A stretch of DNA of 64,000 nucleotides from positions 3,038,001-3,102,000 of the forward strand of contig NADL03000594.1 in the NCBI GenBank assembly GCA_002205965.3. Reading direction: 5' to 3'. Positions 33,345 to 44,750 of this stretch are shown here, piece after piece. Origin of the DNA: Kappaphycus alvarezii (Eukaryota > Rhodophyta > Florideophyceae > Gigartinales > Solieriaceae). Position numbers and translations under genes: made by a program. Below the pieces are notes generated by a model. That model had not been told where the DNA came from, ran no database searches, and was given only the letters and a program-made list of their open reading frames with translations. Each line of letters opens with the position of its first letter. The first letter of the stretch is position 1.

Positions 33345-34239
33345 AATGCCTTATGTCTACCGTGTAACAGTCCATAGAGAAGGATTAGGCAGGATACAAA
33401 CGCAATTTTGACGCACAGTTACGAAAAAAGGCATACGAAATACCGTTAGTATCGTTTGTATTCCTGAGAAGGGAGCTCTACTCGAGCAAAGAACGGCTAC
33501 ACAAGTTGTCAGTCGTGGCAACTGGTCTACATCGAGTCAGGTAAGATTGAGACGACACTGTGGTGATCGAAATTGGAGACACCCATGACAGAGTCGAGGC
33601 TGCCCCAATTCCCTGGGTGACGTACAAAACAAGAATACTCAAAAACGATTGAAGCCTGCAATGGAAAAGCACAAAAAGGATCACACCCCGGCAGCCATCA
33701 TAACGCGAATCAACCCAAAGGGTATCCCCGAAGGTAGTTCAGTGTCCAAAGGACTACGTGACCTTCCATTGATTCAAATATGAGAAGAAGCAATAGATGA
33801 TGCAGTAAAAGACTCGTGTAGTGCCAGGGCGGCCCCAATTCCATTGTTTCGGACGCGGAGATCCAAGCCCCGATATTGTATTTATTTTTCGTTTGTTTTC
33901 CGGGACCACACAATTGCCCACACTATCGAGTTCATCTGATCACCACTGACACAGTATCATTTACTCTGGGACTACTGTACTAGCTTTATTATAATGGTAC
34001 TACTCTACCGTCAAGCCACCTACATTGCTGTGCATTTAGACCCCAGCATGTTGGACCGTGCAGCCCTGGCTGGACTGGTGGACCGTGCCACGAGAAGTGG
34101 ACACATTCCAGTGGACATCTCTACTTGCTGAGTAACTGATATTCCATTGTCTTTCCTTTTTTAGTGTACCTTTAATTTCAGCGCCATAAGGGCACTTTTT
34201 CCGTTAGCGCTCTATACTTCGCGTTCCGCCGCAGCCCCG
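33345..34239 (+). other. tail of gypsy pol and unresolved sequence
   Basis: Around 33.57-33.65 kb the + strand reads VEAAPIPWVTYKTRIL before stops, probably the last part of the gypsy integrase. Nothing is recognised from 33.7 to 34.24 kb. Confidence 0.35.
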
Positions 34240-34930
34240 CTGCGGGGTTTCTCTTCGCTCACCCCACGGAAGCTACGAAGGTGCACAACACACACTGGCA
34301 GACCATGCTCCGCCGTCACCTCGGACTGCCAGTGTATGGTGATTCCATGCCCCTCAACTGCCACCACTGCGACCACCCCTTGGACACCCTCGGGAATCAC
34401 GTCGCCGACCTCTGCTGCCCTAGTTTCGGCCGTCGTCACCGCCATTAATCGCTCTGTTATGCGTTTGCGACACACGTTACCCGCGCCGCGGCTCTGGATA
34501 CTCGTCACGAGTTTCCGCTCCTCGTCCCGGGCACTGAGCTCGGGCCGGCCGATATCCTTGTACAACCCCCTCAACACCGGAAGGCACAACGTTGCGCCCA
34601 ACTGCGTGTGACATCACTGACGTCTCACCTTTCAAGGCCGCAGTTCGCACCAAGGCGACCCAGGTTGCCGGAGGCGTTACTGAACTGGCGGCTCGCGACA
34701 AGGTTACAACTCTGGAACGCAACCTCGCCCGACGCCTCCCCGCTCCCTCAACTGGCCCATCTTCTGCGCCTTAAACGCCGAACTTCACCTTTCGACCTCT
34801 GGCGTTTGATTCTCTGGTTGCCCCTTCCCCTGTTACAATTGCGTTTATCGAGGAGTTGGTTCCGCGGATCGCGTCCAAGTGTCACTCGACACCTGGTGTC
34901 ATCCGCTGAAGTATCTACCAGCGACTGAGT
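34240..34930 (+). pseudogene. C-terminal fragment of a LINE-like (non-LTR) retroelement ORF
   Basis: Clearly more GC-rich than its surroundings. In + frames it reads RRHLGLPVYGD, NCHHCDHPLDTLGNHVADLC (a Cys-Cys-His-Cys metal-binding motif), then ALDTRHEFPLLVPGTE and a PADILV-like block near 34550. This matches the conserved region after the reverse transcriptase in some non-LTR elements (recalled family pattern). At least two frame changes. The RT domain is absent, as in 5'-truncated LINE copies. Confidence 0.55.
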
Positions 34931-36139
34931 TGAACCATCTTGTCATCCGTTGCTCAAGCTACCCTGTCGCGTGCCCCGATGCGCATGGACGACAAGGTAC
35001 ATCCGGTTAGATCTTAGCCGTATAGTTCAGACGTGCGCAGTCCCCAATAGATACTGAATGCAATAACTCTCTTTCTTTCTACTTAGACTACCCTTCCATA
35101 GGTCCCCTACAGTAAAGTTACATTTGCCGGCGCTAATCTCGGACCCCCTACCTTCGGACTCATCGCCATTCTCGGGCTCACCCTTGATCCTCCGACACTG
35201 GGCACCCACTTTGTGCGGCCCGGTTTCGCGCTAGCATCACTTAGCGGTGTCCGAGAACGATCTCTAGCCGGAACCCGGAAAACGTGTTTTACAGTCCCAG
35301 CTTTCCCATAGGTTCGAGTGTACGCTCTACCACCTCACTTACCTATCCCCTTTTTTTTGTTGCTTTTTCTTTGCTCGCGTTTGTCGCAGATCCGAATCGT
35401 CCGCAGACCTAGCCTTCTCCCGAACTTGGTACTCGCCACAGGCCGCGTCGCTTTCTAGCACTCCGTCTCGTGACCTTGCACCACAACTCTCTCGAGACTC
35501 AGGACTACAACACTAAGTTGACGCTATCCAAAGAAAAAATTCCTCTGCCAGAGAACAAAAGCTCAGATCAGAGGATGCCTTTGCCATCCGTTGCGGCCCT
35601 CTCACGAGAGAAAATTCCGCTTAGAAATACAAGAGATCTGAAAAGAAAGACAATGACGACCAACTACCCCCAAGGACCCGGCGTCAATCAAGGGAATCCG
35701 AAGTTAGGAAGCAAAAGCCAGAAGTCACGAGTCGGGAATATGTCATCGAGAACATTTTATCACACAATCGAGCTGAAAACGAGGAGCTGTTACCTCGCGT
35801 CCACTAAACCGGCTATCAAATCTCTGAGGCAACTTGGGAACCAATATCCGCGCGCTTCTGGGGAGAAAGGTAGTGCGATAATTCAGGAAAAATAAACAAC
35901 TAATTCGTAATCTATCAATTCTGTTGTCATCTTCAGAAGGGGGATGAATTACAAACCTAAAAGATAGAATTCAATCAAAAAATCATTGTCTTTTGGCCAA
36001 CATGGACAGTACCACACGGTGGGTTGCCAAAAGACCCGCTATTAGCAATTTAAAAGACTAGCTGAAGTGAAACGAGAACATCCCAAAAATTTCGGTGCAT
36101 TGTTGAAAACTGTGGCTTTGAATTACCTACTATCGGTGT
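34931..36139. other. unresolved sequence with polypurine tract
   Basis: Contains a Lys/Ser/Pro-rich ORF at 35470-35895 and tcagaagggggatg at 35932-35945. The latter resembles the polypurine tract before LTR copy B, but no LTR follows it. Confidence 0.35.
35470..35895 (+). CDS. unrecognised basic ORF, probable element tail
   Basis: 141 codons, rich in Lys, Ser and Pro, with a repeated LSKEKIPLPENK / LSREKIPLRNTR pattern. In another frame the coding-like sequence ends SSSEGG at the purine tract at 35.94 kb, a layout common at the 3' end of retroelement pol genes. No domain recognised. Confidence 0.2.
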   Translation: MTLHHNSLETQDYNTKLTLSKEKIPLPENKSSDQRMPLPSVAALSREKIPLRNTRDLKRKTMTTNYPQGPGVNQGNPKLGSKSQKSRVGNMSSRTFYHTIELKTRSCYLASTKPAIKSLRQLGNQYPRASGEKGSAIIQEK

Positions 36140-36144
36140 GATTC

Positions 36145-36581
36145 TGTTAGTGTAATTTCACTTCTTTGACTTTATCTGACAGATGACAACTCGCAAATAG
36201 GCTTGCAGTTATTACTGTAATTTGCCGTTCAACCAAGAACTTGGCCGTTATGTTTATGCACTGTACAGTGCTGTAAGCTGAGCTGATCTACTTTAGATAA
36301 GCTCAAGCAAGTTTAGCGTTAGACACTCACCGTCGTCTACATGTCTTCTGGAAACTTCCTTCGATCAACAGGAAGCATCAGTCGACTCGCCTTAAGTCTT
36401 TATAAGCCCCGGTCTCTCTCTATCTTCTACCTGAGTAAAGTTCCTTACCACTTTCTCCTCTCTCATCTCTCTATCTCGGTACCTCACTCTTACTGCCCTT
36501 CTCTCTCTCTGTCCTGCTCTCCTGCTCTCTCCCTCACTCCTCTCTGGCTCCCTCGCTTCCGCTCTCTCGTTCTGTCCATCA
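36145..36581 (+). repeat. copia 5' LTR
   Basis: 437 bp. Contains an agctgatctactttagat palindrome remnant, a TTATAAG TATA-type box near 36400, and a very pyrimidine-rich second half up to gtccatca. Confidence 0.95.
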
Positions 36582-36595
36582 GGTTATGGGCCCAG
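36582..36595 (+). other. primer-binding site complementary to the anticodon arm of tRNA-iMet
   Basis: GGTTATGGGCCCAG begins directly after the LTR's terminal CA. It is the exact complement of the anticodon stem-loop of eukaryotic initiator Met tRNA (CUGGGCCCAUAACC), not of the tRNA 3' end. Drosophila copia is known to use this half-tRNA primer. Confidence 0.88.
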
Positions 36596-37484
36596 GCCGC
36601 TAGCGCTGCACACCGACTTATCTCTTTCGCGCTCTCTGTTCGACGCAAACTACCTCTAGGGAGGAAAACACAGGAGCTCCACAAAAGCACCTAAGGTTTG
36701 ATCTGACTTCTTTGTCGTCTCTGCACTATCTACTGACCTTCTGTCTTGTGGTCTGTCCAACGCCCGTCGTCTTTGCACTACCTATTTTGGTTGGTTTTTC
36801 GGCCCGTGGTCGTTCTTCATCCCTGCACCACAGAACAAAGTCCATTTTGCGGCCCGACTCCTCGCTGCTATTCACCTCGTCTCTGTGTCACATACCTCGG
36901 TTTGTTTCACAGACCGTGTGTAGTTTCAACAGTAAGTCCAAATCTCCTCGAAACCTCTTGCTTCCTTATATCTTTCACGCTTCTTCCTCACCCTTCGCCT
37001 AACCTTGCAACGTCCTGCCTCCAGTGGTCATCTGCCGCTCCGTCTTCCTTCGAGGAATCAAGATCTCTACAGACGACCCTGTCGTCCGCAGTATCAATTT
37101 CACTTCCGATGACGACTCACTAGACCCCGTTCAAGCCCCGCCCCGATCCGAGAAGCCGCAGCTTCGCCCGAAGTGACGTCTCATCGACGACTCCGCTATT
37201 GAGTCTGACTGCGAAGGCGGTGATATAACCTCCACTGCAACCACTCCGGACGTCGTTTCACTCCCTTCTCACTCTCACAAGAAGATAATCTCTCCCAAGA
37301 AGAAGGTTTTCTTCAACACATCTTGGCATTGGGTACAGAGAAAAGGCCTGCAATCAGAAACAGCTCCAATAATCCAGTCAAGCTCCGCTCAAAGCTTCTA
37401 CCCGTCTCTGGAAGCCGTGTGTCGAAACCAAAGGGTCAGAAGAAACCAGTTACAAACGTAGCTTCCCCAGTTTATGTTATTTAA

Positions 37485-37909
37485 TTGATCTCTCCTACTC
37501 TAGCACCTCCGACACCTCCAGCTCCTGCTCCAGTCACTCTCACCCAGTCTCCTTTATTGCCTGCGGTGCCGCCTCTTCTTGCTGACCCTCCAGCGTTAAG
37601 AGTACCGACTCCGCTTACTGTCGAACCCCTCTCTCCGGCTCCACTTCCTTCGTCCACTGTACCTTCTCCCCGCCTCCTGTGGCACCTATAATACCCTTTG
37701 TTTCGGAACCCAAGTCTTCTTTTCTCAGCTGTGATCTCTGTCAGCTCAAAGCATCGGGTCCGAGGCAACTTGTTCAGCACAGAGGTGGTAAGAAGTGCCG
37801 CAACAGATCTGAACGGAAGTCTGCTATTACTCCTCGTGCCCACTGTAACCGCATCTTCCAAACTAGACACGACCGCAACAAACACATTGACCACAAACAC
37901 AAAAAATAA
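37485..37909 (+). pseudogene. copia leader ORF: Pro-rich stretch plus C2H2-like zinc fingers
   Basis: Two overlapping frames. The first (37485-37691) is Pro/Ala/Thr-rich. The second (37679-37909) has SCDLCQLKASGPRQLVQH...KKC, a possible C2HC finger, and AHCNRIFQTRHDRNKHIDHKH, which has the His pair, Phe and spacing of a C2H2 finger but Arg in place of the first Cys. It ends 33 bp before the gag ATG. A zinc-finger ORF ahead of gag is not part of the usual copia layout; it may be a captured host segment or a decayed extra gene. A frameshift separates the parts. Confidence 0.5.
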
Positions 37910-37941
37910 ACTTTGATTCACTTGGTCCCATTATACTCATC

Positions 37942-38652
37942 ATGAACTCCTCTGCCGGACCTCGTATTGATAATCTCGAGAAGCTCCGTGATGATAACTT
38001 TCACAATTGGAAAGCTCGAATTCAGCTCATCCTATCTCTCAGGGAGGTTGACAATCATCTTACACTTGATCCACCGGAAGCATCTTCCCCAACTCACTCC
38101 GCATGGCAAAAGGCAGACGCCAAGGCAAGAGCCATCATTGGGCTCACACTTTCAGATGCTCACCTTGAGCAGGTTCAACATGCCACCACGGCCAAGAAAA
38201 TGTGGAAACTCATTTTTGATATTTTCGAAAAGCATACTCTGCTAAACAAGCTCGCCGCAAGACGTCGCTTCTATACCGCACAGATGCACCCAAATGGGAA
38301 AGTTCTACTATTTGCTGCCCGTATTCGCCAACTTTCGGCCACTCCAAAATCCATGTCTGTGTATGTCGAGGACAACGAAATGGCCATGGCCTTTCTCAAT
38401 GGCTTGCCCGATGGCTTTGACAGTCTCATATCAGCCCTTGATGCTTCCAATATCGAAGATGGCAAGCTTTCGTTCGAATTTGTACAGAGTAGATGTCAGC
38501 AAGAAGAGCAACTACATGATCACCGAGATCAAGACGCACTCAAAGTCGATGAGACGGCAGCACTCCTGGGGACCCAGTCTTCCAAGCCTCGAACAGGAAC
38601 TTCCGCAGAAATGTGCATAAACTGCGGCAGGCATCGTGATAGCAACCGATGA
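37942..38652 (+). pseudogene. copia gag (UBN2 type) with partial zinc knuckle
   Basis: Forms the particle around element RNA. 236 codons with the family's RDDNFHNWKARIQLIL start, AKARAIIGLTLSD, TAKKMWKLIFDIFEKH and FLNGLPDGFDSLISAL blocks, the usual copia gag order. It ends in CINCGRHRDSNR, a zinc knuckle cut short by a TGA; coding sequence resumes in another frame. This is the best preserved gene of the element. Confidence 0.9.
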
Positions 38653-40553
38653 TACAAGAAGTTACCTCATCTCGCTCCCAGAGGTCATTCAGCTAGAGCT
38701 CATCTTGATAAGGCTAGAAGAAGTGGAGGAAAATCCCTCAATGCCATGCAGGTTGCTGAAACTACCGAACACCCAGATGTCGTTTGTCTCTTTGCGTCGA
38801 CTTCCCCTGCACAACATGTAGCACTTAAATCTACCGGAGGCCCTCCTCTCTCATCTATGCAATGGATCATCGATTCAGGATGTACCTCGCATGTCACTTA
38901 CGACCCTCTGCTTTCACAAGTTATCACCTTCTCGCGTCCCCTTCAACTCTCGACCCTGGGGCAGATTCTAGGGCTATGATTATTGGCTCCGGTGAGGTTG
39001 CTCTCACGTCACGACGGAAGGGAGAAACTGTCAAGTGTGTAATGAAAAACTTATTACACGTTCCATACCTTCGCTACCAACTGCTCTCCGTATCTGCCAT
39101 GGCAAAGCTTGGAATTGAGACGCGCTTTAATAAAGATACAGTCACCCTTGTTCGTCAATTGTACTCTGCTCTTGTGGCGACGGGTACGCTCACTAATGGC
39201 CTATAATCCTTGGATGTCACCAAGCCTGCACTAGAGCCACAGACGGGATCTCAAGTTTCCTTGATATGCCCAATTTCAATCTGGCATCAGAGATTGGCGC
39301 ACATATATGCTCCCGGAATCAAGTCAATAATAAAAAGCGGTGTCGTGAAAGGTGTAAAATTTTCACAACGAAAAGAGGAAGATGATGTTTGCGTCGGCTG
39401 CATACTTGGTAAATCCCGCCGTGCCCCAATCCCGAAGAAAAGACAAAGCCGTTCGGCAAAACCTCTAGAACTGGTTCACTCTGATTTCTTTGGACCGGTT
39501 GAGACTCCTTCTCTGGGAGGGGCTATGTATTTTGTATCATTCATCGACGACTACTCCAAGTGAACGGTTGTGTTTCCTATGAGCCACAAGTCAAAGGTGA
39601 TAGATTGCTTTGAAAACTACAAAGCCTTTGCGGAGAAACACACTAGCCGGTCTCTGAAACATCTCCAATTCCATGAGTTTCCTGAAATGAAAACTCCATT
39701 GGATGAAGATAAGCTTCTCATTAAGGCTTTACGGTCTGAAAATGGCGGAGAGTACCTCTCAACCGAGTTCAAGAACTTCCTAAAGGGGAACGGCATACAA
39801 CATCAGCTCACTGTGACTCACACCCCCCAGCAAAACGGGACTGCAGAACGGATGAATCGAACCCTTCTCATTCTGGTCCGTTCGATATTACACCACAAGG
39901 GTCTTCCAAAGCATTTCTGGGCTAAAGCACTTTCCACGGCTGTCTATGTTCTGAATCGCGTTACTTCAAGCTCTTTGCCAGAGAGCACCACTCCTTACCA
40001 CTACTGGAACGGCATTGCCCCTGACATATTTCACATGCGGGTATTTGGTGCACAGTGCTGGTATGTCTTGCCAAAGAACAAACTCAAGAAGTTGGATCCC
40101 AGATCTCTTGAAGCCCTTATGATGGGGTACTCCTCTCAGAGCAAGGGATATGAGCTGTGGGATATCGGCTCAGAAAGAATGGTAATATCCAGAGATGTAA
40201 TTTTCAATGAAACCGCAACTTGTACACAGCCTGAAGTCACCTGTGAGCTACCGAATAGAAAACACGACCAAAAAATTTCCTCCGATGAAGATAAATCTCC
40301 CTCTGAAGAGTTTTTCGAAGTACAGAATTCCGCTGACGAAAACGAAGATTCTGAAGAGTCCACTGCCGGTGGAGAAAATTTACTCTTATCTGAAGAGGCC
40401 CATTCAGTAGCTCCTCGTCGTTCCTCTCGGATCTCAAAGAAGCCCATCCGCTGGTGTCGTTCTAACTCACCTTCAAATGTGTCACTTGTCGCAGAAACTG
40501 CACTGCTCTCAACAGGTGTTCCTGCAACATACGAAGAAGCTACTTCTGCATAA
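38653..40553 (+). pseudogene. copia protease and integrase, decayed
   Basis: Protease: WIIDSGCTSHVTYD at about 38862-38905, with the DSG active site. After a frameshift, LLHVPYLRYQLLSV. Integrase zinc region: WHQRLAHIYAPG and VCVGCILGKS (39285-39410). Core: LVHSDFFGP (first Asp, 39475), LRSENGGEY (39735), where the second catalytic Asp is Glu, and QQNGTAERMNR (catalytic Glu, 39840). Then the GKP-equivalent region FGAQCWYVLP and an acidic linker ending at 40553. Stops at 39201 and 39558 and at least one frameshift. Confidence 0.92.
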
Positions 40554-40568
40554 AACATTGATTTTTGG

Positions 40569-42068
40569 ATGCCAGGGATCAAAAAGGAAGAATATTCTAT
40601 CCGTGAGAATAGAACCTTCGATCTAGTCCCAAGAAAACCAGTAATGCACGTGATTACATGTCGCTACGTTTATCGTATCAAACTCGACTTCGGTCCTAAG
40701 GTTCGTATCGTCGCTAAAGGATTCAGACAAGTTCCCGGACTAGAGTACACAGATAAGTATGGACCTGTTGTTTCTATTGCTGTTGTACGAATGTTCCTCT
40801 GCTTGAAAAATCTGTTAGATATGGAATGCGATCAGATGGCCGTAGTAACCGCGTTTCTGAACGGTGAATTGGGCGAGGAAATATTCATGGAGACTCTAGC
40901 TGGTTTCCGAGATCCAAACAAGCCCAATCTCGTCTGTCGACTTATGACGGCCCTGTATGGATTGAAGCAGGATCCTCGCCAATGGTATGCAAAAATAGAT
41001 GCATTTCTGACTTTGCAACTCAACTTTGTCAGCAACCCGCACGATCCATGTCTTTATGTCTAACGGAAGGAGAATATGTTCTGTATGATAATACTATATG
41101 TTGATGATCTCCTCATTTCAGGAAGCAGTCGAAATATGCTCAACAATTTCAAGGTAGAACTGAAGAAGAGATTCAAGATGAAAGACTTAGGTCCTGTCCA
41201 GGAATTCCTTGGTATTCAAAGGCAGAGAAATCGCTCTGAGAGAACGCTGCATCTTTCGTAATCGATATAAACAGACAAGATCTTGGAAAGGTTCCAAATG
41301 GCGGACTCAAAACCTGTCGATACTTAAATAGTCCAAAGAAATTCCAACAAGGACGGAACTAATGGTCAAGAATTTCCTTCATCAGTACCATATCGCTCTG
41401 CAATAGGCAGTCTCATGTACTTGATGATATAAACTCGTCTAGATATTGGATTCGCTGTAGGCAAGCTGTCGCAGTTCTGCGAAAAGCCGATGGTCACTCA
41501 CTGGAATGCTGTCCAACGTGCGTATCGCTATTTTAACGGATCTACAACTCTTGGAATTCGTTACGGTCCGTCTTCATCTCACAACATCACTGGATTCAGT
41601 GACTCTGACTGGGCTGGCTGCCACTCTACTCGCAAGTCTACCGAAAGCTTCGTGTTCATGATGTCTGGTGGACCTATCTAATGGAGCTCCAGGAAGCAAG
41701 GATGTGGCGCGCTGTCGTCCTGCGAAGTAGAGTACATATCTCTGTGCGCTGCCTCCAAAGAAGCTATTTGGTTGTCAAACCTTCTGTGCAGTTTGATTAA
41801 TGAGAAATGCCCTACTCGTATTAGGATATCGGTTGACAACTCAGGCGAAATTAGCTCTTCCCAGAACGGATCAATCAATGAAAGGAACAAGCACATTGAT
41901 ATTAGGTATAATTTCGTTCGTGAAGCTGTGTCGTCCAAACAGATATCTGTTACTCACTGTCGAACCGAAGACCAAGTCTCGGACCTTCTAGCAAAAACTT
42001 TGCTGCACGTCAAGTTTGTGAAGTTTCGAAGTGAGTTGGGAACTTCTCCTCCTGGTATTTCAAGTTAG
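40569..42068 (+). pseudogene. copia reverse transcriptase and RNase H, decayed
   Basis: RT: FDLVPRKPVMHVITCRYVYRIK..., KARLVAKGFRQ-like VRIVAKGFRQVPGLEY (40700), FLNGELGEEIFME, LYGLKQDPRQWY and the catalytic ILYVDDLLISGS (41090). RNase H: GFSDSDWAGCHSTRKS (41593), CGALSSCEVEYISL (41705), HIDIRYNFVREAV (41895). Same order and spacing as intact copia pol. Stops after CLYV (41061), HLS (41259) and GGPI (41679) and others make it inactive. Confidence 0.92.
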
Positions 42069-42116
42069 TATTTTATTTTTTTCAGATCGAGGGGGCGCTG
42101 CTGAGGTCAGTTCTAG

Positions 42117-42128
42117 TTTGAGGGGGCG
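42117..42128 (+). other. copia polypurine tract
   Basis: tttgagggggcg lies immediately before the 3' LTR (a similar agggggcg occurs about 30 bp upstream). It is the plus-strand primer site expected at this place. Confidence 0.75.
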
Positions 42129-42568
42129 TGTTAGTGTAATTTCACTTCTTTGCCTTTTTCTGACAGCTGACAACTCGCAAAGATGCTTACAGTTATTACT
42201 GTACTTTACCGTTTAACCTAGAACTTGACCGTTATGTTTATGTACTGTACAGTGCTGTAAGCTGAGCTGATCTACTTTAGATCAGATCAAGCAAGTTTAG
42301 GGTTAGACACTCACCGTCGTCTACATGTCTTCTGGAAACTTCCTTCGATCAACAGAAAGCATCAGTCGACTTGCCTTAAAGTCTATATAAGCCCCGGTCT
42401 CTCTCTATCTTCTACCTGAGTAAAGTTCCTTACCACTTTCTCCTCTCTCATCTCTCTATCTCGGTCCCCCATTCTTACCGCCCTTCTCTCTCTCTCTCTA
42501 CTGCTCTCCCGCTGTCTCCCTCACTCCTGTCTGGCTCCCTCGTTCCCCCTCTCTCGTCTTGTCCATCA
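42129..42568 (+). repeat. copia 3' LTR
   Basis: 440 bp, TG...CA, followed by gattc. TATATAA at 42384-42390. Pyrimidine-rich second half as in the other copies. Confidence 0.95.
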
Positions 42569-42580
42569 GATTCGCCCATT

Positions 42581-44750
42581 TTACTGACTATCTATCGATA
42601 GAGGGCAGTGTCGTTGAAGGTTGACCCGTTCGCCCATTGCTTTTTGCTCAATGTCCTCTACAAACGCGAAAAAACTGCGACACATCCCTCTCACTGACCA
42701 CAAGAGAGGACAAACGGAAGCTCTGACTACTTGAATGACGAAGCAATGAATTACAGCCAAAGTTTCTGCCGAAAAGAACACCCGATCTGAAGGGTGAACC
42801 TGGGAACCCTAGAGTATAGAAAGAACTGTTGCATCCTCTCCATTGATTATTTTCTGGCTGGCATCGATGATGATACGGTATAGTTGGCCTATCAACTGTG
42901 GTCCTGTGCTAGCCCAACTCCCCCCTGGAGGTGGTAGGGTGGAATCCAGGAATTTCTTCACTACATCTATGGCCGTCTCGTGATACCCCACCGGTCCGTA
43001 TTTATTACCTGAGGAATGAAATGTATCATCCACGACGATTGGCATTGTTTCCACCTTTTGGATTTCCCTTTTAGTATCGCGGGGCACCAAAGGCATGGAT
43101 TAGGGTTCCACTCCCTGCTGGGCCCGAACTAGAGAAAGAGCTAAGCACATATTGACAAGCTCGAACTGCGAGCTGCACTTCCTTTTCTCGCGTTTCCATA
43201 CGATCTTCGTGTCCCTTTCGATGAATCTTTTACCCTCTTGGCCGCTTTCGACGACAAAAGATCGGATCCCTGACCTGTCAATTCCTCCCACTTTAAACGC
43301 TTGGAGGGCGGAAATTCCTCCCCAGGAGAAAGGATGATGGCCTCTGACATTTGAGATTGCCCCGCGAGAGCATCATTAGGAGCCTGCGAAGATTACCTAC
43401 GCGAACGAGTCTCTCCCCACCTTTCTGTGAGTTCCGAGGTTCTTTGTTTATTTCCTGCCGTAGAATTGCTTGAGAAGAAGCCCTCCCTGGTCCTCTCTGC
43501 TGGCTCATCTTGCCGAGCTGACGAAGCGATGTCTGAAAAAGCCCGCGCCTCGCAGATATACCCTTTCTCCTCAGGCCCCTGACTTCTTGCTCCATCCGAA
43601 CGTCTAAATGTCGTGCCCAACGGGCGCTCCTGCCCATTCGCCACGCGATTTCAGGCCTCTGCCTCACCAACTACCTGGTTAGATCAATGGTCGTACCATA
43701 TGAAATCTCCCGCCTCCCAAAACTTTGATCACTGCCACGCTGACTGTTTCGCTGCGGTACCCGCGTCCAGTCTGCTTGGTACACCATTCGCTTTATGACC
43801 GCCCAATCACCATACCCTTCCTCAAAACGGACAACTCGCAGATCGTCCCGACCAAGTCGATCGAGCGCAATACGGACTCGACGAGGGATCTATCACAACC
43901 GAAAAGTATCGATGACGAAGCAGGCCACCGATATGGACCAACCGGTACAGTGTAAAACCCACCAAGCAGAGGATCAATTCGCAAAAACGTCCGAGCCGCG
44001 GTATGCAAACACTAGAGGAAGCTCGACCCATACCCCACGCAGAACTTCCTTTTCTTTCCACCAGGAGTATAAAGCAATGTACCGAGAACGCAGCGTAGAA
44101 GGTCTCCAGCATTCTGCCTCAGTTTGGTGCCACTAGATGAAGCAGCCGAACTCGGACCGGCAACGCCGTTCGTACCGCACATTGATGGACCAGAACGAGA
44201 TATCTGCCTTCTGCAAACTGCGTTAATCATGGAACAACACTTGTTCGGTCCATAGGACCGCCTGTGCATGTACATCTGCCGTAATCCCCATTTCAGTTCA
44301 GTTGTGGACCACATCCTCGATCTTACGCAAAGACTGCATAAACTGATGTTCCTCAGGAGAACGGGTACACCACAAGTTCAGCGGGCGAGGATCGGCGTAA
44401 GCCAAGAAGGGGTCGTTGAGCAACTTCAACTTTTCGGCCAAGCGTGCAACCTGTTCGCCCCGACGGAACGGCCGGGGAGGTAGTAGCTACAACCTACCCG
44501 CTTTCGATTGGCGATAACGCGTATCCAAGTCGGCGGAGTGCATCGAAACCCGCGCCCCCAACTCTAATGATCGCAACCCTGTTATTCCACCTGGTAGTAC
44601 CAGCCCCGACCCTTCCCAAGGCATGTACCTTCGCATGCCCTCCTTGTCATCAAACTGGCAAACATCAAGCCAGGGAGCCCGCGAGAAACGAAAAGGTTCC
44701 CCCGACATCAAACGGAGCTCATGCTCTTCTTGGATGGAGCGCCAGAACAT
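42581..44750 (-). pseudogene. unidentified coding remnant interrupted by the copia insertion
   Basis: A long - strand region with coherent open stretches: 44750-44487, a further open run of about 70 codons down to 44276 (including DPFLAYADPRPLNLW), 43644-43393, 43350-43141, and 43096-42581, which is one frame with a single stop. Composition is hydrophilic, with a basic-acidic linker (SPGEEFPPSKRLKW) in the middle. No catalytic motif is recognised. It could be a gag of an unknown retroelement or a dead host gene. The copia element entered near its 3' end. Identity unknown. Confidence 0.4.

Larger units (their letters stand above)
36145..42568 (+). mobile_element. Ty1/copia retrotransposon, full length but mutated
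   Basis: 6424 bp with LTRs at both ends (TG...CA) and the 5-bp target duplication gattc at 36140-36144 and 42569-42573. Order: LTR, primer site, 1.3-kb leader with a zinc-finger-like ORF, gag, protease, integrase, RT, RNase H, purine tract, LTR. The protease-integrase-RT order assigns it to copia rather than gypsy. The two LTRs differ at many positions and the coding region has numerous stops and frameshifts, so the insertion is old. It interrupts a - strand coding remnant. Confidence 0.96.

Noticed and set aside
34212-34601. 129-codon - ORF
   Set aside because: It is opposite the LINE-like fragment, whose + strand carries the conserved motifs.
35932-35945. Polypurine tract followed by a 3' LTR
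   Set aside because: The tract is similar to that before LTR copy B, but the sequence after it (gaattacaaacc) matches no LTR in the window.
37481-37921. 146-codon - ORF in the copia leader
   Set aside because: Complement of the Pro-rich and zinc-finger frames; Gly/Ala/Val-rich shadow.
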